Of a DNA stretch of 42,569 nucleotides, positions 22,840 to 33,728 are shown piece by piece. A program made the position numbers and the translations under genes. The notes under the pieces are model-generated. The model saw nothing but the letters and a program-made list of their open reading frames with translations, was not told the origin of the DNA and made no database searches. This stretch comes from Welwitschia mirabilis (taxonomy: Eukaryota; Gnetophyta; Gnetopsida; Welwitschiales), in assembly GCA_051453625.1 (NCBI GenBank), contig JBOZIK010000001.1, positions 255,961,857 through 256,004,425 of the forward strand, given 5' to 3'. The first letter of the stretch is position 1. Each line of letters starts with the position of its first letter.

Positions 22840-22910
22840 TCTTAATCCCTAAAAAGTATGCTTTGGTATAAGTTTAACTTCATCTTCTAAATCTACCAAG
22901 GCATTATCAA
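22840..22910 (-). pseudogene. Athila-like aspartic protease segment (D1), active site degraded
   Basis: The minus strand reads NALVDLEDEVKLIPKHTF, with DLEDE at 22879-22893 where the family active-site triad lies. The Asp is kept, but the two residues after the Leu are acidic instead of the small Gly-Ala pair. D3 reads DLENE at the same site. Confidence 0.65.
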
Positions 22911-23379
22911 TAACATGGTTACCAATATCAATAGTAATAGTAGGGGATTTAGGATGATCATATTTAATAGGAATTTTTTTATTACAAAACATAAGTAGCA
23001 GATGCTATAAAATTAATTGTTCTTTATAAAGATGAATCTTTCTTTTACGAGGGTATAAGTCTTTAATAAATTTTCCTATGAAGGAATTTGCTTAATTTCT
23101 TCAAGAAGTGGGAGATTAATATTAACATCTTTAAAAATCCTATGAATATAAGCATAATTATTAGATCCTTTATTAGATTAAAGACACGTAGGAAAAGGAA
23201 TACATTCTTCTTATTTTCTCTTTTAAAACTTTTTTAAGAAGCAAATTTAAGATTTTTAATTAATTTATTTGAATTTACATCTTCTTTAATTTTAGAACTA
23301 GGTATAAAAGTAACTTTTCCATATTTTAATTTAATATCATTGACATTAGTATGCTCTTCCATCACATTAGTTAATTTTG

Positions 23380-24794
23380 AATTAAGAGTAGACTAAGAAG
23401 GTAAACAAGGATAACTCTTCCTCTTATTTTATTATTAGAACATAAAATTAATAATTTATTGCATTTGACCCATTTGATTAACCAACAACGTTATTGTTTT
23501 TTGGAACTTATTATCTTGTAGAGGAGGAAGAGGGAATTGTTTATATTGCTATTAAGCTTAATTATTATTATAAGGATGTAAGTACTTATGATTTTAATTA
23601 TTCTTGATTATTGTTATAACGATGAAAGGAATTATGATTTTGATCATGATTGATTATTGTTATAAGGATGAAAAGAATTATAATTTTAATTATGATGGAA
23701 ATTATTTAGATGGGAATTGGAGTACTAATTAAATGGCATAGAAGCATGATACTCTTAATTAAAGGCATGAGCTTTAGAATGATTATAATAATGTAAATCA
23801 CTTTGAGCTACCTTAAAACTTTTACAAAAGTTTATGGAATAACCGTCTACTTGATACAACTGACAAAAAAAAGAACTTAAAGAATCTTAAGTTGGAGTTT
23901 AAGTTTTTCATTTTCTAATTTAAGATTTTATAATTAAGTAAAGAGAACTTTTATTTTCTTAGAGAATTCATTATTAGATTTATCCTTATGAAAAAGTTTA
24001 TTCAAGATAAAATTACTTGTCACATGATCATTATGAATAGTTTTTCACCTTTGAGTAACTTTAATCATTTCTTCAAATTATTTATATGATTCATAAGGAG
24101 TAGAACTTAATAATTCTTTATTCATTAAAGTTTCTACTAATTCTCTAGTTTCTTTATTAGAACTCTCTAAAAAAACTTAAACTAATCTCTAAATTTCAAA
24201 ACCATAAGTGGGATTTGTAATTAGAAGGTCTCTAAAACACTCAAAAGATTTTGAATAAGAGTTTCTAGAGGATTTCTTGAAGATACTAATAAGTTTTCTC
24301 ATTTGATTAATGTGAATAGTCAGAAGAAATCCTTAATGAAAGATTATTTAAGTTCTATAAGATTATAAAGGTCTTTATTATGCTTAATAAGCCTAAGACA
24401 ATGCTTAGTCTTATCTTTTAAGAGAAAAGGAAGAATTGAAATTTGACTTCATTAGAATGACCTTGATGAGTTATCTTATAGACTAATTCAAATTCTTCAA
24501 GAAACTCACAAGGATCCTCACAATCTAAAACATGAAAACTGGCAAAATCCTTAAGGTTTTTAATAGAAATATAACATCAAGGGTAAAAGTAATGGAAAAA
24601 TTAGTTTGATAGTCATTAAAAAGCTATCCAAGAGTAGGTTGTGAATTAGAAGTTTGAGAATTACTATTTCTAGTGGCACTTTGAAAAGAAACAATATTTA
24701 CACCTTCTACAAGATGATCAAAATCAGAATGTGAATATGATATAAAAATAAACACAGAATATATGGTACAGATGATTTAGAACTATGGAAACAT
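23380..24794 (-). pseudogene. Athila-like gag (D1), broken
   Basis: A single zinc-knuckle-like segment at 23824-23865 reads CQLYQVDGYSINFC: spacing fits a CCHC knuckle with Tyr at the second Cys and Tyr at the His. Between knuckle and protease (23400-23830) is a low-complexity Asn/His/Tyr-rich stretch with repeated short units on the minus strand. The capsid-like part lies at 23900-24650. It ends near 24760-24794, where D3 is cut by the window edge. Confidence 0.75.
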
Positions 24795-25051
24795 TTACTG
24801 CTATGAATCCAAATTTTATTGATAAATGCATAGTATCAAGGAGGAAGAAAGAGGAAATGCACAAAAAAGTTGTAAAAGTTAGAATGTATACACCTAGAAG
24901 AATTGTTATAGTAATGTAGCATTTATAGGACTTGTCAATGAAATTATAATATAAAAAGAACTTGAAAACAAGTAACTTCCAAATTGAGTATGTAAAGTTT
25001 CAAAGAAATTATAATATTTCATACAAAATTAACAAGTATCACTCATAATGA
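24795..25051 (-). other. Leader of D1 between gag and the 5' LTR
   Basis: About 260 bp without coding signal. The bases just inside the inferred LTR edge (minus strand TCATTATGAGTGATAC) do not match a primer site I can name, so the PBS is either decayed or the LTR edge is a few bases off. Confidence 0.45.
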
Positions 25052-27894
25052 TGTTAATTTTGATCTAAAGAAAAAGTCAATTTTTAAATTAATGAGATCA
25101 TGCTTTGAGCCTTTACAAAAATAAATGTGTACTTAACATAATAATTTAAATTAGAGAAAGAAAATCAAATATAGATAGTTTAAAAAGAAATCTCTTAGGC
25201 TAAATTACATACATAGTGGAAGCAAATAAGTATCAAATTGATAGACACTTTGTATAAATTCATATAAAAACATTAATATTGTCTTATAAAATCGTCTCTT
25301 TATATGATAAAATAACTATTTCTCTTAGGTAACATGTAAGTATTAAAACACATGACTTATAGTTATTGTAAAGAACCACATGTAAAAGCATAATTTCACA
25401 AGATGTGAAAAGAGAAATATAATAAAATAGAAAGAAATAATTTTCTATAAATATTCACTATGATTTGTAAAGATCATTTATAACTCAAATGAACAAGTAA
25501 GAAATTTTAAATAGTAAAATCTACTAAAGTCATTTTTATATAAAAATAATTTTTCTTGAAATGTGTGTTACTTAAAATTATATAATATGATGTAAATGAG
25601 TAACTAAAACATCTCATTATACTATATATGAAATATAGAACAACTCATAATTGAAATATAGCACTAAAAAAACAAGATTTTTAAAACCAATATAGCAAAC
25701 CATTTTACTTAAATAAGATTTTCACTAAATTTCAATACATTTGACTTGAAAGTTAACTCTTGTCTTATCATGAAATAAGTTATAAATGTAAGGAACCATT
25801 CAAATTAGATTTCAAATCAAAATCTAATTGATGAAAATCAACATATGAATGTTTGTTAAATCAAAGTAATGCTTCATCAATTTCAAGTTATTTTAACTAA
25901 AAGAAAGAGAAAAAATGAATAAGAGGAAGAAAAAAGAAAGATAAAATTTAAGAAAATGGACTTAGAAATTATCCAAACCTTTAAAATATGTAGACTATGT
26001 CATAAAACAAGTTTCTAGAGGCAAAACTTAAAGATCAAGTAGAATCCATTAAAACCGATAGAAATAGATCATCTAGACAAAATTTGCAAAAAATATAGTT
26101 AGCCCTACTTTAACCAAGAATAATAAGCAAACTTAAAAACTATGAAAAAATGGATTACATATTATAAATTTACTCTAAAATTAATATAATATGATATCTA
26201 TAATTTGTAAAAAAGCATTAATGAAATAGGAAATTTAAATGTGTAAAAATTAAGATTTCATAGTTCAGAAAAATTTCTAAGTAAAACTACAACTTTAGCT
26301 ATAAATGGCCAAAAATGGATTTTAGAGGATAAATTTTGATCTAAATTCTTTAAGATAACAGTTTATAAATTGTAAAAGAAAGCTAGTAGCAAAATGTTAG
26401 AATTATTGAAGTTACAAAAAAAGAAAAAAAAGTTATGGTCTAAACAAGCACTAAAATTATACTTTGATTTTAGGAAAAGAAGAAAGAAGAGATAAGAAGG
26501 GAGAATAAATAATTTCTGATTTTATAAATAAGTAAATAACATATCCATAGGATAAACTATTGTTATCAAAAAGGAGAAAATCGAAATTCATCACCAAAAA
26601 GATGGAATCATGAGAAAATGTACTAGAAGAAATGAGAAGAATGAAGGAAAGAAAAGAGAAGAGGAAAAAGACATATGATTTCTTTAACATAGAGTAATCA
26701 ATCATGAAAAATTATAGTATGCTATGATATGTACTAAATGTACTAAATATTCAATGTGCTATAAGACCTCTAATAGAATTAAAACAAAAAAATGATGAAA
26801 AATATATAAATCAAGTAAACAAAAGTAGAGCAACATAAGATAAAAGAATAATTATTGGTTTTAAATGAAATTATAACACCTACCATTAGTACTCAATTCA
26901 AATGCTTATAAGATTGAATGCATTCTCCTCCTTCTACACTAACCATTTATGTATAGTTCATCACCCTTATAACATCCTCTTGATGGATGAAAATAGAAGA
27001 AAAGGTGATGGAATATGGAATGTTATAGGATGTAGGAGGCAAAAAATGGATTTTTTTTGATAGTAAAATATGAAAGTAAATAATATAAAAGATTTCTAAA
27101 GTTGATTTAGAGAGAATATCAACTTCGAGGTAAAGAAATAAGAGAGAAATTGGTAGAAAATCTCTTTCCAATGCTTGAGAATGGCTTGAATTCAAATTAA
27201 AAGATTAAAAATGGCATATAATAGGTATAGTAATATTATAATATAAGTTTGAGTATTGAGGTAGGTCTTTATAGACACATATGGTTTAGTTTTAGATCAA
27301 GGAGTTATCATAGCCATCAAAATTTTGCATGTGATTCATGCTTGACTAGTATAGCTATCTCATGATGCTACACTATAATGTCACAAGTAGTTTGAAAAAT
27401 AACTATCCAAATTTTCAAAAAATAAAGTAACTTAATTTTGTCTATTGTGGCTGATATTATAAGAAAACATCAATTTTAACTAAAAAATGACTAGAAATGA
27501 ATACATTATGGCTTCTAAAATGTAAATTTCCAAGTTATGAATGTCTTGACAAGCTCTAATATCATCTAGTGTCATGCATCTAGAGTTATAAAAAGTTTGA
27601 ATCATCATATTACTAAGTCGATGAGATATGATGATGAAAAGAAAACCATGCATCATATTAGAGTGTTAATCCATGCTCCACATTTTCATGCTTGATCTCA
27701 AGCTTCTGATCACAATCATTATAAATAGCCTCAAACTAAATCATAATACATGGTTTTAAGCTTATTAAGTGTCTAATATCCTTATCACTTAAAAAATATA
27801 AAAATACTTATAAATGTAATACTATAGTTTGAAAAGTCATGTAAAATCATGACTATTAGTAAGTTATTTCATAAAAAATGTAGGCTTCATCACA
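25052..27894 (-). repeat. Inferred LTR of Athila-like element, copy R-B
   Basis: Homologous to 6481-9382 and 33729-36630 but more diverged and 59 bp shorter. It is the only R copy preceded by gag leader, so it acts as the 5' LTR of D1. Because D2's pol end follows it, it also acts as the 3' LTR of D2. Purine tracts at about 25905-25945 and 26475-26680 correspond to those in R-A. The short frames at 26457-26705 and 26947-27195 come from such tracts. Confidence 0.5.
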
Positions 27895-28062
27895 CTCCTC
27901 AACTAGACTCCTTGTATGTCACATGTAAGTGATGATGAAAAGAGGAATGAATCCTACTAACAATTAATATTTTCATTTTTAAAATGTGGTGTTAGACCTA
28001 TTAGCAAAATATCTAATGGTGTTTGTCATTTATCTCATGGTGAGTAATTACATCACTTATCA

Positions 28063-28162
28063 NNNNNNNNNNNNNNNNNNNNNNNNNNNNNNNNNNNNNN
28101 NNNNNNNNNNNNNNNNNNNNNNNNNNNNNNNNNNNNNNNNNNNNNNNNNNNNNNNNNNNNNN
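28063..28162. other. Assembly gap, 100 N, with duplicated edges
   Basis: The 22 bases before the gap (28041-28062) are identical to the 22 bases after it (28163-28184). The homologous stretch in R-A (about 9520-9545) is continuous and has this segment once. Confidence 0.95.
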
Positions 28163-28542
28163 TGAGTAATTACATCACTTATCAAGTCCTATAGGCTAAT
28201 GAGAAAGATGTCTATAACTTAAGTTGATGGTTGTAGATTCAAATGTTGGTCCTACAAATAAAATAATATATAAAGCAATATTACTAGTAATCATGAAAAC
28301 ATAATGATACAAATGTCATAGGAGATAGTAACTAAAATGCAAAGATATCAAAAACTTCAACCTTTTATTTATTAATCTATAAAGTAAAGTAAAAAGTTTT
28401 ATTGATTTTAAAAATAGAAAAGAAAAACATGAACGTAAGCTAAATAAAATGAAACACATCCAAAATATTATATCATAATATAGTTTTACATAAGTTACTA
28501 AAGCATATAGATTTCATATATGAAAAGCATACACTAAGCATT

Positions 28543-28682
28543 AAGTGCATATAATACATTGATAAATATAGGAGTGAAGTATAAGAAACATTTTACTTTA
28601 GTGCAAACTTAGAAGTACATACAATACATTAATAAATATAGGAGTGAAGTATAAGAAATTTTTTACATTAATACAAACATCA
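28543..28682. repeat. 70-bp tandem duplication
   Basis: 28543-28612 and 28613-28682 are near-copies sharing ATAAATATAGGAGTGAAGTA at a spacing of 70. R-A (about 9900-9975) and R-C have a single unit. Confidence 0.9.
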
Positions 28683-28919
28683 AAGAACTAAGAAGTCCTC
28701 CAACTTAGATAAAAATTCAGATTTTGTGGTGAAAAATACATATCTTGGTTACAATTTATTTAAATGAAAAGAAAACTTAAGAAAGAAATAAAAAGATTTT
28801 TTTTAATTTTTAAGATTTATAATTTTTGAAAAACAAATAGCAGTAGGTCCTTAGCAAAGCTTACAAAACTCTTCAAAGAAACTATGCGAGACCTATAACT
28901 TTCATTTCATCATTTAAAA

Positions 28920-30417
28920 AGTACTAGTATTTTTTAAGTTTTAAAGAAAATACGAACACAAAGAAAAAGTGTTTTTCCATCATTCAATTTTTTAGTTCTT
29001 ATTACATTTACATTTAAAAGATTAATCAAAATATATCTTAACTCCATTTAATGTATAATCATTAAATAACTTGAGTTTAGATTTATTTACTCTTTGAACA
29101 TGATTACTTTTAAGATCTTGAATATTAACAGTCCCAAAAGGAAATACATAAATAATAGTAAAGGGATATTCCCATGTAGATTTTAATCTTTCAAAAATAA
29201 CTAGTAATAAAAATTAAAAACTAAAACTTTATCATCTATATGAAAGGTTTTCCTAAGAAGGATCTGATCATGATAATTTTCATTTATTTTTAGTAAGAAC
29301 TTGGTTATTATAAGGATTTAATATTATTTCATCTAATTCATTCCATTAATATAGTCTATTTTAGCATATTTTAAAAAGTTAAAATTAATTTTATGAATAG
29401 CATCAAAAGCTTCATGTTCTATCACAATAGAAAGAAAACATTGCTTACCAAAGATAAGTTTGTAAGAAGTAATACCAATGGGAGTTTTAACCTATACAAT
29501 AAGCTCCTAATGCATTAGATAATTTTAATGACCAATCTTTTCTATTAGCATTAATTATTTTTTAAAAAATTATAGTGAAATTAAAGTTAGTTACTTTGGT
29601 TTGACTATTAATTTAAGGATGATATATAGTAACTACTTTATAGGTAGTACCACATTTAAGAATAAGATTTAGAAAAATTTTCTTACAAAATTGAGTTCTT
29701 TGATCACTATTGATTACTTTGAAATAATTAAAATCAGATATAACATCATCTTTTAAAAAAATTAACAATAATCTTCACATCACAAAAATATAAACTTTAC
29801 CAAAAGAGGGTGGAAATGGTCCAATGAAATCTATAGCTTAAACATTAAAAGTTTCACAAATAATAATAGGTTCAAAAGGCATTTCATTTTTCATACTAAT
29901 GCTACCTATTATTTAAAATTTATCACAAGTTCTACAAAATTCATTAGAATCTTTAAAAAAGTAGGAAAAAAAGGTTAGCATTTAAAACTTTAGATGCAGC
30001 TTTCTTTCCACTAAAATGATCATCACAAACGCCATTATAATAAAATTCTAATATACCAATTATTTTATTCTCAAGTACACATCTTCATAAAACTTAATTA
30101 ATACAATATTTAAATAAAAGTGGTGGTTTGTATAAAAAGTTATGTTAATGAGATATAATTTTACTTTTTTTATAATAAAATATTACTAGAAAGTTTACTA
30201 CAGCATTTAAAATTTGTAATGTTAGCATGCCAATACAAAATATTAACAGCAAATAAATTTTTATTAAAAAACTTTCTTTAATTTTAAATGAATCAATAGG
30301 TAAAGAAAGGAAACGTGAATGATTAGCAATAGGATTTTCATTTCTTTCTCTATCTTAAATAGTAGTCTCAAATTGTTACATAAGTAAATCCCAGTGCATA
30401 AGATGAGATTTAATTAT
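28920..30417 (-). pseudogene. Athila-like integrase fragment D2, truncated
   Basis: Third copy of the pol end, matching 19430 to about 20965 of D1 and 37500 to about 39005 of D3. The same landmarks are recognisable: the conserved core stretch near 29600-29660 and the zinc-domain segment near 29900-30000. It breaks off at about 30417, where block E begins. RT, protease and gag are absent. It is more diverged from D1 and D3 than they are from each other. Confidence 0.8.
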
Positions 30418-32081
30418 CAATATTAAAATTAATAAAACATTATTTGATAATCTTGATATGACATTTATTTTGCAGCTATGATATGTGATAAAGATTTAGA
30501 TAAGGAGTAAATTATAAAGGAAATTTATCTATTATTTCCCTAGAAATAAAGTCATATATGCAACTAGGCTCAATAATTATTAGCATAGCTAGGGGTATGG
30601 ACTACTTAAAAGAGGTTAATCATAGATAACCACTAGATTCACACTCAGAGTGATGTCATTATCTTATGTACAAAATAAGAAAAGCATTACATATTTTTCA
30701 CACTAAGTAACTTAACAATGTATGCATTCATAATTAATAATTGTGACCTTATGAAGGGTCACCTATTTCAATCACTTATAATCCTATTATTAACTAATAA
30801 CTCCATTCTAGGATTATGACTGTGAAAACATGCCATGATAAGAAACTCGTAAACTTGTACTATTATGGGTAATTCAATTATGTTATGATGTAGGTTTCTA
30901 ATTTACATTTTCTATAAGGATACATAGAGAATCTAACACATTACTTTAGCAACATTTGAGTCGTTTAAATAATGGTACATAATTGTGTAATGTATAAGTC
31001 AACTTTAGCTTTCATTTCATATTAAGAACATTTCCAAGAGACACATTATCACTTCAACTTGTGCTATACTACTATGAATAAGATAAATATATATACAATG
31101 TTATATAATATTTCACTTATTATGGAATCTTATATTTATGATGATAATAATAATAATATACTGTTTAGATATTATTTTAAAAATAAAAAATTCCACAACA
31201 TTAATTATTACTACCTTTAACATAGAAAATTTTTAATACTTTATATTTCTCACATACTTTTGAAAATCATAATACAACTCTAACACACCTTACAAGAGAA
31301 AATATGAAGATCATATGTCTTTCATGATAAAATGCTAATATAAGTAAATGATACACATCTCACCTTATAAGTCTAGCTTAAAAAGAACATTAGTAGAGAC
31401 TTACATTTGTAGGTTATGGATCATTGAACCATGCTTTTAACTCCTCTAAGTTATTAAACTTATCACTACACAATTTATAGCCTTGCTTCCATTACTTATT
31501 AATTTTAAAGAGTACCTTTCATAGTACCAAATTGAGTTTATTAAATTACATAAAACATGAAAAAACTTTCTCTCCCTAATATAATGTGAAATATGTTTCC
31601 ACAAAACATTACTTTAAATTAAAAAAATATTTAAAGAAATATTCTATATTATACAATTTTTTATACAACATAGCCTTTTTAGTTAATGATAGTTATAAAA
31701 AAATATATTGTACTTACAAACTTAAGGATTACATGTATCCTTTCTAAGATAATCAAAACAAAGAGTATTATAAAAAGAAATTTATTATTTTATTTTTAAA
31801 GTTTAATAATAATCTCTTCTTCATATTCTTCACTCTTAGAATGAGATCTTGCTAAAGGTTGCATAGCATGTATTGTAAGTTAAGAAGTTATGGCTAATTC
31901 TCAATTGACACCAACATTGTAACCTAATTAAGTTTGACTTTCTACTCCATCAATTTCTAAGCTATTTGATATAACTTAAAAATTATATTATTTTATTCTA
32001 AAATCTTATTATTTTTATTTACAAGTCCATTTTTTCCCTTCTTCTATTAATTGTTTTAATTCCATATTTTCTTGCTAGACC

Positions 32082-32118
32082 TTTAAAATAAGGAGGTCAT
32101 GCTCTAAGCCTTCAAAAA
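32082..32118. other. 37-bp insert copied from an LTR edge at a deletion junction
   Basis: Matches 33769-33806 (near the left edge of R-C) almost exactly: one base is absent and G at 33801 corresponds to the A-run. It sits where E1 has 4612-5320, between flanks CTTGCTAGA and GTATAGAACTA that are shared by both copies. Confidence 0.85.
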
Positions 32119-32751
32119 GTATAGAACTAGGTCCATTATTCAGTAGGTTGCTAGTCTATGTTGTTTTAGCTATAGATTATAGGTGATGAAGTGCCTTCTA
32201 AATTTTTTCCAATAGAAAGGATGGGACCTATCATGTTTACCTAAAGTTAATTGTGAGGCCAAAAACTTGTCTAACATTTTCTAGAAGTCTTTTAGTCTTA
32301 AGAACCTACCTACTCTATTTTGGAGTTATTTTACATTGTCAAACCATTGCAACCATTGAAATTATATCATAGTAGAAGTAATCCATAGTTCATTTAATAT
32401 ATCCTTATATCTAAATTGTCTCAGTGTTATTACATATGTTTATTATAATAATTTTAAATCAAAAAGTATTCTTTCTGATCTGGTGGCTATTTAGTAGGTA
32501 CCATAATTTGGACCATGACATCATTTCTTATTCTCGCTAAGGATAATTCTCTAGTTGATAACTACCAATGTTATTTTTCAAAGTATTTTTTCATAAATCT
32601 ATTAAAATATTTCATTTTTTTGATATGTTGTGCTATATCTAAAGGGAATGTTGTTTGCAAGATGTCTTCATTATTTTCATCTTAGTGTGAAGTAACATGG
32701 AATTGAAATCACACATCATATAACTAATAAGATTAATATCCAATGGAGATT

Positions 32752-33246
32752 NNNNNNNNNNNNNNNNNNNNNNNNNNNNNNNNNNNNNNNNNNNNNNNNN
32801 NNNNNNNNNNNNNNNNNNNNNNNNNNNNNNNNNNNNNNNNNNNNNNNNNNNNNNNNNNNNNNNNNNNNNNNNNNNNNNNNNNNNNNNNNNNNNNNNNNNN
32901 NNNNNNNNNNNNNNNNNNNNNNNNNNNNNNNNNNNNNNNNNNNNNNNNNNNNNNNNNNNNNNNNNNNNNNNNNNNNNNNNNNNNNNNNNNNNNNNNNNNN
33001 NNNNNNNNNNNNNNNNNNNNNNNNNNNNNNNNNNNNNNNNNNNNNNNNNNNNNNNNNNNNNNNNNNNNNNNNNNNNNNNNNNNNNNNNNNNNNNNNNNNN
33101 NNNNNNNNNNNNNNNNNNNNNNNNNNNNNNNNNNNNNNNNNNNNNNNNNNNNNNNNNNNNNNNNNNNNNNNNNNNNNNNNNNNNNNNNNNNNNNNNNNNN
33201 NNNNNNNNNNNNNNNNNNNNNNNNNNNNNNNNNNNNNNNNNNNNNN
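32752..33246. other. Assembly gap, 495 N
   Basis: Lies in block E copy 2. The same flanks in copy 1 (about 5950 and 6000) are only about 50 bp apart, so the gap is either oversized or hides an insertion of roughly 445 bp. Confidence 0.95.
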
Positions 33247-33728
33247 CTCATGTGATTTTCAAAAGTATTTTGTCCGTCCTTTTGGTTGGGAGAAAATAGT
33301 AATTGTATTATTCAAGGATCTTTAAATAGTATATTTATTATCCATCATAGAGACCCAGAGAAAAATTAAATTTATCTATTATAGATAAATACCTTTGGAT
33401 AAAGACAATCATTTATTTTTATCCTAAAGTAGAGGAATCTAGAATAGATATGCTTGGAATAAATAAAGTCTCTCTAATAATTTTAATAACATCTTTGAAG
33501 GTGGACTTATTAGACACCATGCTACATAAATCAAGAAAAGGATGCTTAAAGAATTATAAATAAGTGTAAAAACAATTTACCACAAAATATGTAGATCACT
33601 TTATAATCCAAAATTATGTGAAAGTAACTTTGGTCATTAGATAACTACCAATATATAATCCCTTATTTACTAATTCTCATGTAATGTACTAATTTTGTAT
33701 TGCATGCATTCTATTCATGGAAGAGCCT

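Larger units (their letters stand above)
19420..25051 (-). mobile_element. Athila-like Ty3/gypsy interior D1, gag-pol, decayed
   Basis: Interior of an Athila/Tat-branch element in minus orientation, between R-A (its 3' side, separated by the chromovirus) and R-B (its 5' side). Order along the plus strand is integrase, RT/RNase H, protease, gag, leader, the standard Ty3/gypsy order when reversed. It is matched along its whole length by D3 (37491-42569) and over the integrase by D2 (28920-30417). D1 resembles D3 more than D2 by eye. Confidence 0.88.
27895..28919 (-). other. Region between LTR R-B and the pol end of D2
   Basis: Homologous to 9383-10214 and 36631-37490. No frame recognised. It is longer than the other copies because of a 100-N gap with a duplicated edge and a 70-bp tandem duplication. 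Confidence 0.55.
30418..33728. repeat. Repeat block E, copy 2
   Basis: Homologue of 2938-6480. It begins at the broken end of D2 and runs into R-C. It lacks the piece equivalent to 4612-5320, which is replaced by a 37-bp insert (32082-32118), and it has a 495-N gap at 32752-33246. No gene recognised. Confidence 0.75.

Noticed and set aside
32733-33255. Long frames of about 170 codons on both strands
   Set aside because: They consist almost entirely of N; the same applies to the frames over 21138-21407.
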